In this document: positions 1-7,499 of the stretch, one piece after another
Numbering within the stretch: position 1 is the first letter of the stretch
Layout: every line of letters begins with the position of its first letter
Assembly (NCBI GenBank): GCA_001942045.1
Contig: MSTD01000050.1
Coordinates: forward strand, 25,875 to 40,703
Direction: 5' to 3'
Length of the DNA stretch: 14,829 bases
Source: Mycolicibacterium porcinum
GTDB lineage: Bacteria > Actinomycetota > Actinomycetes > Mycobacteriales > Mycobacteriaceae
The notes under the pieces: generated by a model
Told to the model about the DNA's origin: nothing
Database searches by the model: none
What the model saw: the letters and a program-made list of their open reading frames with translations, nothing else
Translations under genes and position numbers: made by a program

Positions 1-132
1 GGTCGGGGCCGGCCCGGGTCCTGCGTCGGGAGTTTTGGAGACCGTGGAGTCACCCGATCCGCACCCGGTGAGCGTGAGCACGGTCGCCAGGACGACCCCG
101 GGGGCGATGGCGAACATTGCGACCCGTTTCAC
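1..132 (-). CDS. lprE: Lipoprotein, LprE-like, N-terminal part only
   Basis: The minus strand opens with GTG at 132 and stays open to the window edge, giving 44 codons. The product begins with a basic MKR, a hydrophobic stretch and a lipobox LTGC with the cysteine near residue 24. A Gly/Ser/Asp and then Pro/Thr-rich linker follows, typical of a mycobacterial lipoprotein tether. It would be exported, lipidated on that Cys and anchored on the outer face of the membrane. An ATG at 117 is an alternative start, but the Lys-Arg before it favours GTG. A TAGGTT hexamer lies 8 nt upstream and there is no clear Shine-Dalgarno, so a leaderless mRNA is likely. The name rests on position divergent from deaD, as I recall for M. 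tuberculosis Rv1252c. The functional domain is outside the window. Confidence 0.72.
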   Translation of the reverse strand, partial: MKRVAMFAIAPGVVLATVLTLTGCGSGDSTVSKTPDAGPGPAPT

Positions 133-140
133 AGTTGGGC

Positions 141-146
141 AACCTA
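141..146 (-). promoter_or_regulatory. Candidate -10 box for the lipoprotein gene
   Basis: TAGGTT on the minus strand ends 8 nt before the GTG start at 132. It fits the TAnnnT form of mycobacterial -10 elements and would place transcription start at or next to the start codon. No good -35 was seen. This is inferred from spacing only. Confidence 0.4.
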
Positions 147-181
147 CCGCGCTCGCGTTGCGGGTTTGTGCAGGCGCGCGG

Positions 182-193
182 CCGGGATCCCGG
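182..193. promoter_or_regulatory. Perfect 12-bp palindrome upstream of deaD
   Basis: CCGGGATCCCGG is its own reverse complement. It sits in the 87-bp gap between the divergent lipoprotein gene and deaD. If TAGACT at 205-210 is the deaD -10, the palindrome starts exactly where the -35 hexamer should be (182-187, 17-bp spacer), and no consensus -35 is present there. It could be an operator, or chance in GC-rich DNA. The regulator is unknown. Confidence 0.35.
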
Positions 194-204
194 TCGATTG
201 GCAC

Positions 205-210
205 TAGACT
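205..210 (+). promoter_or_regulatory. Candidate -10 box for deaD
   Basis: TAGACT lies 9 nt before the ATG at 220, and no Shine-Dalgarno sequence lies between. This allows a leaderless or nearly leaderless deaD transcript. A longer 5' leader from a promoter further upstream cannot be excluded, because cold-shock helicase genes often have one. Confidence 0.35.
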
Positions 211-219
211 TCTGAACCG

Positions 220-1973
<1,754 letters not shown>

Positions 1974-1977
<4 letters not shown>

Positions 1978-3134
1978 CGGTTTCCAGAAGTGTGGCGGGG
2001 CCGTCGGATCAGGGAGGCCTGGAGTCGGTAGACGCGCCGGCCTCCGGTTCGACGCGCGTTGCCGCTCTGACCGGGATCCGGGCGGTGGCCGCCATTCTGG
2101 TGGTGCTCACCCACGCGGCCTACACCACGGGGAAGTATCCGCAGGGCTACCTCGGGCTGGTGTATTCGCGTGCCGAGATCGGTGTGCCGATCTTCTTCGT
2201 GCTCAGCGGTTTTCTGTTGTTCCGGCCGTGGGTGAAGTCGGCGGCGACCCAGGGGCAGTCGCCGTCGGTGCGTCGCTATGCCTGGCACCGGGTGCGACGG
2301 ATCATGCCGGCGTATGTGGTGACGGTGCTGATCGCTTATCTGCTGTACCACTTTCGGACCGGGGGCCCGAATCCCGGCCACACCTGGATCGGGCTGTTCC
2401 GCAACCTGACTCTGACCCAGATCTACACCGACAACTATCTGTTCTCGTATCTGCATCAGGGGTTGACCCAGATGTGGAGCCTGGCGGTGGAGGCGGCGTT
2501 CTATGTCGTGCTGCCGTTGCTGGCCTATCTGCTGCTGGTGGTTCTGTGCCGCCGGCGCTGGCGGCCGGGTTTGTTGTTCTTCGGCTTGGCTCTGCTGGCT
2601 GCGGTGTCGCCGTTGTGGCTGACGATCGTGCACGATTCGGCGAATCTGCCTGACGGGGCCCGGCTTTGGCTGCCCACCTATATGGCGTGGTTCGTGGCGG
2701 GTATGGCGCTGACGGTGCTGGGGCAGCTGAAGGTGCGTGGGTATGCCGTGGTGTGTGTGCCGTTGGCCGTGGTGTGTTATTTCATCGCGTCGACGCCGAT
2801 CGCGGGGGAGCCGACGACGTCGCCGGCCAAGTTGAGCGAGGCGTTGTTCAAGACGTTCTTCTACGCGGTGATCGCGGCGTTGCTGGTGGCCCCGCCCGCG
2901 CTCGGCGATCACGGTTGGTACAACCGGTTTCTGGCTTCGCGGCCGATGGTCTTTCTCGGCGAGATCTCCTACGAGATCTTCCTGATCCACCTGATGATCA
3001 TGGAGCTGGTGATGGTCGAGGTGATGCGCGATCCGGTCTACACGGGGTCGATGTTCAACCTTTTCGTGCTCACCATGGTGTTCACCATTCCGGCGGCTTG
3101 GGTGCTGCATCGGTTCACGCGCGTCCGCTCCTGA
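1974..3134 (+). CDS. Acyltransferase 3 family membrane protein
   Basis: This 386-residue integral membrane protein belongs to the acyltransferase-3 (OafB/OatA-like) family, which moves acyl groups such as acetyl onto sugars or lipids at the cell surface. Family marks are the first helix with R36 and H47 (GIRAVAA...LTHAA), the segment PIFFVLSGFLLFRPW (72-86), a basic loop RYAWHRVRRIMPAY (101-114) and MWSLAVEAAFYVVLPLLAYL (167-186) with E173. About ten hydrophobic helices are visible, and there is no SGNH domain. The GTG start at 1974 overlaps the deaD stop by 4 bp and has GGAAG five bases upstream, so translation is probably coupled to deaD. Its codons include more TTG, TAT and TTT than the neighbours. 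It matches the position of Rv1254. The substrate cannot be read from the sequence. Confidence 0.88.
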
Positions 3135-3139
3135 TTTAG

Positions 3140-3158
3140 TTAGGGTATGCTTACCTAA
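3140..3158 (+). promoter_or_regulatory. IdeR iron box
   Basis: TTAGGGTATGCTTACCTAA matches 16 of 19 positions of the known mycobacterial IdeR consensus TTAGGTTAGGCTAACCTAA. It fills most of the 23-bp gap before the siderophore-interacting protein gene and ends on the A of its ATG. IdeR with Fe(II) binds such boxes and usually represses iron-uptake genes. A -10-like TATGCT (3146-3151) lies inside the box, 6 nt before the ATG, so bound IdeR would block the promoter. Confidence 0.85.
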
Positions 3159-3862
3159 TGACTAAGGCATCGCGCGGGCTGGAAGGGGCCCTGGTCAAAC
3201 TCTGCCGGGGCGGCGATTACGAGCTGACGGTTTCGGGTCGTACCGAGCTCACACCGAATTACCTGCGGTTGCATTTCCGCGCGGAGAAGCTGCTCGCCGA
3301 ACAGTCGGTGCACCCCACGATGTGGGTGCGGGGCTGGTTTCCCGACGGCGGCAAGGCCCACCAACGGGGCTACACCCTGGTCAACCCCGATCCGCAGACC
3401 GGCACCGTCGACATCGACTTCGCCATGCACGACGGCATCGCTACTCGCTGGGCACGAGCGGCCCAGCCCGGCGACGTCCTGGACGTGACGGTCCTCGGCA
3501 GCAGCTTCGCCTTGCCCGAGCCTGCGCCTGCCGGATACCTGATCGTGGGTGACACCGCGTCGCTTCCGGCGATCAACTCGCTGCTGGATGCCATCGGCGA
3601 CGCCCCGGCCTGGGTCTTTCTGGAGGCCGGCCACGACGATGACCGTGAGCTACCGGTCAATGGGGGCGCGGAGATCGTCTGGGTGGACCGCTTCGACGAG
3701 GATCTGCTGAAAACCCTCAGTGCTTCGGCTTTCGACGCCTCCGATCACTTCGGCTGGGTCGCCTGCAACAACCGCACCACCCGGGCCGTGGCGCGGGTGT
3801 TCCGTGAGGAGTACGGCATCCCGCGCAAATCGATCAAGGCGCAGGCGTACTGGGTGGCCTGA
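3158..3862 (+). CDS. Siderophore-interacting FAD protein (SIP/ViuB family)
   Basis: This 234-residue cytoplasmic flavoprotein belongs to the SIP family of the ferredoxin-reductase superfamily, whose members reduce ferric siderophores to release iron. The N-terminal beta-barrel (about 20-120) holds the flavin motif RGYT (70-73) and the segment MHDGIATRWARAAQPGD (90-106). The C-terminal half begins YLIVGDTASLPAI (127-139) as in other SIPs. Near the C-terminus the family WVAGE-like segment reads WVACNN (200-205), so the usual glycine and glutamate are replaced. The final IKAQAYW is typical. The start at 3158 is set by the IdeR box and TATGCT just upstream, and no Shine-Dalgarno is present, so it is likely leaderless. 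Expression should rise in low iron. I recall no such gene at this position in M. tuberculosis, so it appears to be an addition between the acyltransferase and the tetR region. Confidence 0.88.
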   Translation: MTKASRGLEGALVKLCRGGDYELTVSGRTELTPNYLRLHFRAEKLLAEQSVHPTMWVRGWFPDGGKAHQRGYTLVNPDPQTGTVDIDFAMHDGIATRWARAAQPGDVLDVTVLGSSFALPEPAPAGYLIVGDTASLPAINSLLDAIGDAPAWVFLEAGHDDDRELPVNGGAEIVWVDRFDEDLLKTLSASAFDASDHFGWVACNNRTTRAVARVFREEYGIPRKSIKAQAYWVA

Positions 3863-3872
3863 GCCGACCGGA

Positions 3873-4709
3873 TCAGAGCACCGTCTGGATCGGGGCGGGC
3901 GTCGCGGCGATCTCGTCGAGCACCCGGACATTGTGTGCCACATCGCGGCTTTCCCGTGCGGCGATCTCTTTGATCGCCAGATCGAATGTGCCGACCAGGC
4001 TGGGCGGGTCGAACACCGCCTGCGCCTGCCGGCTGACTTGAAGGTCCCGCGCCCAGATCGTCGCGGGCCGGGCGAATCCGGGCTCGAGGGCCAGCACTGT
4101 GGCGAATCGCCAGGCGCTGTCGCGCAGCGCGCGGATCGCCTGGTTGAGGACGAAGATCTGATGCTGTTGCAGCACGGCGTAGATGTCGGCCAGTGCCGGT
4201 GAGAGGTCGTTGATGTCGTTGACCACTCCGCCGATCTGGCTGGCGAGCACCGCGTTGATGGTGTCGAAATCCTTGTGCAGCGAGGGCAGCCGGCCCGCGC
4301 CGACGAGACCCTGCACCGCGATGCCGAGATCCAGCACGATGTGGGCGGTGACCCCGGCGAGCATGTGCTGCACCAGGATCGGCTCAGGTTTGTCGGCCCA
4401 CTCGAAGGTGGTTCGCCACGACCGGGTGGGTTTCGGGTACCGGTCCGGGTGGAAGTACCCGTTGAGCGCATCGAAGTAGCGCTGCGCGAACGCGGCGTCG
4501 AGGCGGTCCATCCGCGGTCCGTCCTCGAATGCCCCGTCCTCGACGGCGGTGCCGACCGCGATGGTGATCCGCTTGTACAACGCCGCGAAATAGCCCAGCC
4601 GGCTTGAGGTTTCCACGGCCCAGGCGGTGATCGTGTCGATCGCCGAGACAACCTCGGCGATGCTCTTGACCGCAGGAAGCGGCGGCAGCGGCGTCGGGTG
4701 GCCGGACAT
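3873..4709 (-). CDS. DUF5995-like protein of unknown function
   Basis: This 278-residue protein has no signal peptide or clear membrane helix and looks mainly alpha-helical. Its pattern resembles DUF5995 proteins of actinobacteria: a helix with RLDAAFAQRYFDAL (69-82), then QHMLAGVTAHIVLDLGIA (114-131) and an NDIND segment (164-168). H115, H123 and D127 lie on one helix face region and could bind a metal or polar ligand, but that is inference. It starts 15 bp after the tetR stop and is probably the third gene of the cyp130-tetR operon. It converges with the siderophore gene, 10 bp apart. A small hairpin covers its start codon and no Shine-Dalgarno is visible. No function is known to me. The family assignment is by recognition, not by search. 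Confidence 0.7.
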   Translation of the reverse strand: MSGHPTPLPPLPAVKSIAEVVSAIDTITAWAVETSSRLGYFAALYKRITIAVGTAVEDGAFEDGPRMDRLDAAFAQRYFDALNGYFHPDRYPKPTRSWRTTFEWADKPEPILVQHMLAGVTAHIVLDLGIAVQGLVGAGRLPSLHKDFDTINAVLASQIGGVVNDINDLSPALADIYAVLQQHQIFVLNQAIRALRDSAWRFATVLALEPGFARPATIWARDLQVSRQAQAVFDPPSLVGTFDLAIKEIAARESRDVAHNVRVLDEIAATPAPIQTVL

Positions 4710-4722
4710 ACCCGAAAGTATG
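4707..4722 (-). other. Small hairpin covering the DUF5995 start codon
   Basis: On the minus strand CATAC, a TTTCGG loop and GTATG form a 5-bp stem whose right arm contains the ATG at 4709-4707. It lies in the gap between tetR and the DUF5995 gene. It might lower translation unless ribosomes finishing tetR open it. It is short and could be chance. Confidence 0.25.
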
Positions 4723-4724
4723 GG

Positions 4725-5315
4725 CTACTCGACGGGCATTTGTGCCGGGATGACGAGCGGGGCCACGAACTCGGCCAGCATGGCTCGCTCGTCGGCCTCG
4801 TCGGTGCCGGGGAAGACCAGCATCGACACCATGACCCGCACCAGCCACCGGGCCCGGCGGCCCACCTCGTCGTCGGCTTGATCCGCCTCCCCGGCGAGCG
4901 ACCGGACGAACCCCTCGACCAGCGCCCGGATCACCTCCGAGTGCTCGGCCATCTCGCCGCCGATCGGCCGCTGCGCCGTGGCGAACCACGATGCCAGTGC
5001 CGGACTGTCGCGCACCGCGTTCAGCGCGGTGATCACTCCTTCGATCAGTCGTTGCGCCGGATCGGTGACCGCGGCCACCTGCTCGCTGACCTCTTCGTAC
5101 AGTCGGCGCGCCTCGCGGTGCACGTAGGCGGTGTAGAGCGCGTCGCGATTCTCGAAGTACCGGTACAGCGTGGCACGGGAACAGCCTGCGGCCGCGGCGA
5201 TCTCGTGCATCCCGACGGTCGCCGCGTCCTGTTGGGTGAACAGGGCGTCGGCGGCGTCGAGGATGTGGTCGGCGGCCACCTCGGACCGTCGGGCTGACAG
5301 CCAGTCGCGGGGCAT
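4725..5315 (-). CDS. TetR/AcrR family transcriptional regulator
   Basis: This 196-residue repressor-type protein has an N-terminal TetR DNA-binding domain. Helix 1 includes ILDAADALF (18-26) and the helix-turn-helix is MHEIAAAAGCSRATLYRYF (36-54). The C-terminal ligand domain is helical and not recognisable further. Its ATG overlaps the cyp130 stop as TGATG, and AGGGA lies four bases upstream, so it is translated in series with cyp130. The pair matches Rv1255c-Rv1256c in M. tuberculosis. The inverted repeat at 6553-6570 upstream of cyp130 is a good candidate operator, which would make this a self-controlling repressor of the P450 operon. The ligand is unknown but may be the P450 substrate or product. 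Confidence 0.92.
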   Translation of the reverse strand: MPRDWLSARRSEVAADHILDAADALFTQQDAATVGMHEIAAAAGCSRATLYRYFENRDALYTAYVHREARRLYEEVSEQVAAVTDPAQRLIEGVITALNAVRDSPALASWFATAQRPIGGEMAEHSEVIRALVEGFVRSLAGEADQADDEVGRRARWLVRVMVSMLVFPGTDEADERAMLAEFVAPLVIPAQMPVE

Positions 5316-6553
5316 CAGGTCCCTGCCCGGAACGGCACCGACAGCGGCCGTCGCACGTAGCTGCCGCCGGCCCAGGTCACAGAGTCCAGGTCGACCTCGA
5401 AATCCGGGTAACGCGAGAGCAATTCGGTCAGTGCCACCCGGGACTGCATGCGGGCTGCCGCCGCGCCGAGGCAGAAGTGCGCGCCGTGGCTGAAGGTGAG
5501 GATGTTGCGCGGGGCGCGTCGCACGTCGAGTTCGGCCGCGTTGTCGCCGAACTCGCGCTCGTCGCGGTTACCCGAGCCGTACAGCAGCAGCGTCTTGCGG
5601 CCGGCCGGGATGGTGGTGTCGCCGATGGTGACGTCGCGGGTGGTGGTGCGGGCCAGCCCCTGCACCGGTGAGGTGAGGCGCAGGAACTCGTCGATCGATT
5701 CCGGGATCAGCTCGGGATCGTCGACGAGCAGCTTGCGCTGATCGGGTCGCTGCTGCAGGAGTTGTATTGCGCCGCCGAGCATTCCGGTGGTGGTGTCGTT
5801 GCCGCCGGTGACCATGGTGAACGTGAAGGCCAGGATCGACAGCACACCGGCGATGTCGTCGTCGGCTCCGACACCGGCCGCGACCAGGTGCGAGATCGTG
5901 TCATCGCCCGGCTCCTTACGGCGTCGCTCGATGAGCTCGGAGAAGTAGGCCATCATCGAGGCCACGGCTGCGCCTGCGGTGCCCATCGCCGCGGTGATTC
6001 CGCCGGCCGAGCTGTTCGCGGCGACGATGGCCTCGGTCCAGCCGTCGAACTGGTCCCGGTCGGCCTCGGGCACGCCGAGGTAATGCGCGACGACCATCGA
6101 CGGCAGCGGCTTGAACAGCTCGGTGACGATGTCCCCGCCGCCGTTCGAGCGCAACCCCTCGAGGCGCTCGACGACGAACTCGCGGACCTTGGGCTCGACG
6201 GCTTCCACCTGCCGCGGGGTGAATCCGCGCGACACCAGCTTGCGGAACTCGGTGTGCACCGGCGGATCCTGCATGACGAACGGCGGGTTGTCGGCTAGGC
6301 CGATCATGTCCAGTTCGCCGTAGGTGACGGTGAGGCCCTGCGCCGACGAGAAGGTCCCGTGGTCGCGGGCCGCCGCCCAGATGTCGGCGTGCCGGGAGAG
6401 GACGTAGTAGTCCTGCTCGGGGTGCTCGTCGGGAATGACGTGGTGCACCGGGTCGTGATCGCGCAGCGCGGCGTACATCGGCCACGGATTGGGCCAGGTG
6501 TCGGCATCGGCGGGGACGAACCGGGCGGGGCTGTGAGACAAAGTCGCTGCCAT
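5315..6553 (-). CDS. cyp130: Cytochrome P450, CYP130-like
   Basis: This 412-residue soluble haem monooxygenase uses O2 and electrons from a ferredoxin to oxidise an organic substrate. Key motifs are intact: I-helix GGNDTT (250-255), K-helix E289-x-x-R292 and the haem loop FSHGAHFCLG (354-363) with C361 as thiolate ligand. The I-helix segment has GGND in place of the common AGxE/D, with D253, T254 and T255 kept. It is the first gene of a minus-strand operon with tetR (1-bp overlap) and the DUF5995 gene. The CYP130 name comes from the tetR partnership and from the locus matching Rv1256c. A TTGACA -35 (6584-6589) and a weak TACGAA -10 (6560-6565) would start the mRNA at the ATG. An inverted repeat overlaps this promoter. 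No dedicated ferredoxin gene is adjacent. Confidence 0.93.
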   Translation of the reverse strand: MAATLSHSPARFVPADADTWPNPWPMYAALRDHDPVHHVIPDEHPEQDYYVLSRHADIWAAARDHGTFSSAQGLTVTYGELDMIGLADNPPFVMQDPPVHTEFRKLVSRGFTPRQVEAVEPKVREFVVERLEGLRSNGGGDIVTELFKPLPSMVVAHYLGVPEADRDQFDGWTEAIVAANSSAGGITAAMGTAGAAVASMMAYFSELIERRRKEPGDDTISHLVAAGVGADDDIAGVLSILAFTFTMVTGGNDTTTGMLGGAIQLLQQRPDQRKLLVDDPELIPESIDEFLRLTSPVQGLARTTTRDVTIGDTTIPAGRKTLLLYGSGNRDEREFGDNAAELDVRRAPRNILTFSHGAHFCLGAAAARMQSRVALTELLSRYPDFEVDLDSVTWAGGSYVRRPLSVPFRAGT

Positions 6554-6570
6554 GTCTTATTCGTACGACA
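6553..6570 (-). promoter_or_regulatory. Inverted repeat, candidate TetR operator for cyp130
   Basis: TGTCGTACGAATAAGACA has arms TGTC and GACA and pairs at 6 of 9 symmetric positions. An 8-bp perfect palindrome TCGTACGA lies inside it (6561-6568). It runs from the presumed -10 to the first base of the cyp130 start codon. A repressor bound here would block transcription. The cotranscribed TetR protein is the obvious candidate, by analogy with many self-regulating TetR operons. Confidence 0.55.
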
Positions 6571-6589
6571 ATGGCCGCAACCGTGTCAA
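6560..6589 (-). promoter_or_regulatory. Candidate promoter of the cyp130 operon
   Basis: On the minus strand a perfect TTGACA -35 (6589 to 6584) is followed after 18 bp by TACGAA (6565 to 6560), a 3-of-6 match to TATAAT. The predicted transcription start is the A of the ATG at 6553. No Shine-Dalgarno is present, in line with a leaderless mRNA. Confidence 0.5.
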
Positions 6590-6605
6590 TAGGCGCGACC
6601 CGCAT

Positions 6606-6611
6606 TAGGCT
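6606..6611 (+). promoter_or_regulatory. Candidate -10 box for the rhomboid gene
   Basis: TAGGCT lies 8 nt before ATG 6620 and 5 nt before an in-frame GTG at 6617. There is no Shine-Dalgarno, so a leaderless start at 6620 is the best reading. The box shares a 63-bp gap with the divergent cyp130 promoter. Confidence 0.4.
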
Positions 6612-6619
6612 CGGGCGTG

Positions 6620-7492
6620 ATGAGCACCCCTGACGCGCCGCAGCTACCTGCCCAGACGCCGACGTGTTACCGGCATCCGGACCGTCCCACCTACGTGCGC
6701 TGTACGCGGTGCCAGCGCCCGGTCTGCCCGGAGTGCATGCGCTCGGCCGCCGTGGGCCATCAGTGCGTGGACTGCGTCAACCAGGGCGCCAGGACCGTGC
6801 CCGCGGCGCGGACCCAGTTCGGCGGGGTGGCGCGCACGGGCGCCCCGATCCTGACCTATGCGCTCATCGCGGTGAACGTGCTGATGTTCGTGGTGCAGAT
6901 GGCCTCGAAGAACCTGGAGCAGGAATTTACGCTGTGGCCGCCGGGCGTCGCCGCGCACGACGAGTACTACCGCCTGGTGACGTCGATGTTCCTGCACTAC
7001 GGCGTGATGCACCTGCTGTTCAACATGTGGGCGCTCTACGTGGTGGGGCCGCCGCTCGAACAGTGGTTGGGCCGGCTGCGATTCGGGACGCTGTATGCAC
7101 TGAGTGGGCTCGGCGGCTCGATGCTGGTGTATCTGCTGTCCCCGCTCAACAGCGCGACCGCCGGGGCCTCCGGGGCGATCTTCGGCCTCTTCGGCGCGAT
7201 CTTCGTGGTGGCCCGCAAGCTGAACCTCGACGTCCGCTCGATCGCCGCGGTCGTCATCATCAATCTGGTGTTCACCTTCGCCGGACCCGCGTTGGGGACC
7301 GGGGCGATCAGCTGGCAGGGTCACATCGGCGGTCTGGTGACGGGTGCGGCGATCGCCGCGGCCTTCGTGTACGCCCCGCGTGAGCGCCGCAATGCGATTC
7401 AGGCCGGGGTCTCTGTGGCCGTGCTGGTGCTCTTCGCCGCATTGATCGCCTGGCGCACAAGCAATCTGCTCACGACGTTCGGTATGGGCTGA
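6620..7492 (+). CDS. Rhomboid family intramembrane serine protease with zinc-binding N-terminus
   Basis: This roughly 290-residue membrane protease cleaves other membrane proteins within or near their membrane helices. The catalytic serine lies in GASGA (S184) and the catalytic histidine in WQGHIGG (H235). HLLFN (131-135) supplies the conserved His and Asn of the oxyanion region. Six or more hydrophobic segments span about 75-285. The first 55 residues hold a Cys/His cluster (C16, H19, C28, C31, C36, C39, H47, C49, C52), a B-box-like zinc-binding module in the cytoplasm, seen in many actinobacterial rhomboids. ATG 6620 is preferred over GTG 6617 from the -10 spacing. It converges with the FAD oxidase gene, 7 bp apart. 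It resembles M. tuberculosis Rv0110 rather than a gene of the Rv125x block, so it breaks the synteny here. Confidence 0.92.
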   Translation: MSTPDAPQLPAQTPTCYRHPDRPTYVRCTRCQRPVCPECMRSAAVGHQCVDCVNQGARTVPAARTQFGGVARTGAPILTYALIAVNVLMFVVQMASKNLEQEFTLWPPGVAAHDEYYRLVTSMFLHYGVMHLLFNMWALYVVGPPLEQWLGRLRFGTLYALSGLGGSMLVYLLSPLNSATAGASGAIFGLFGAIFVVARKLNLDVRSIAAVVIINLVFTFAGPALGTGAISWQGHIGGLVTGAAIAAAFVYAPRERRNAIQAGVSVAVLVLFAALIAWRTSNLLTTFGMG

Positions 7493-7499
7493 TCCAGGT

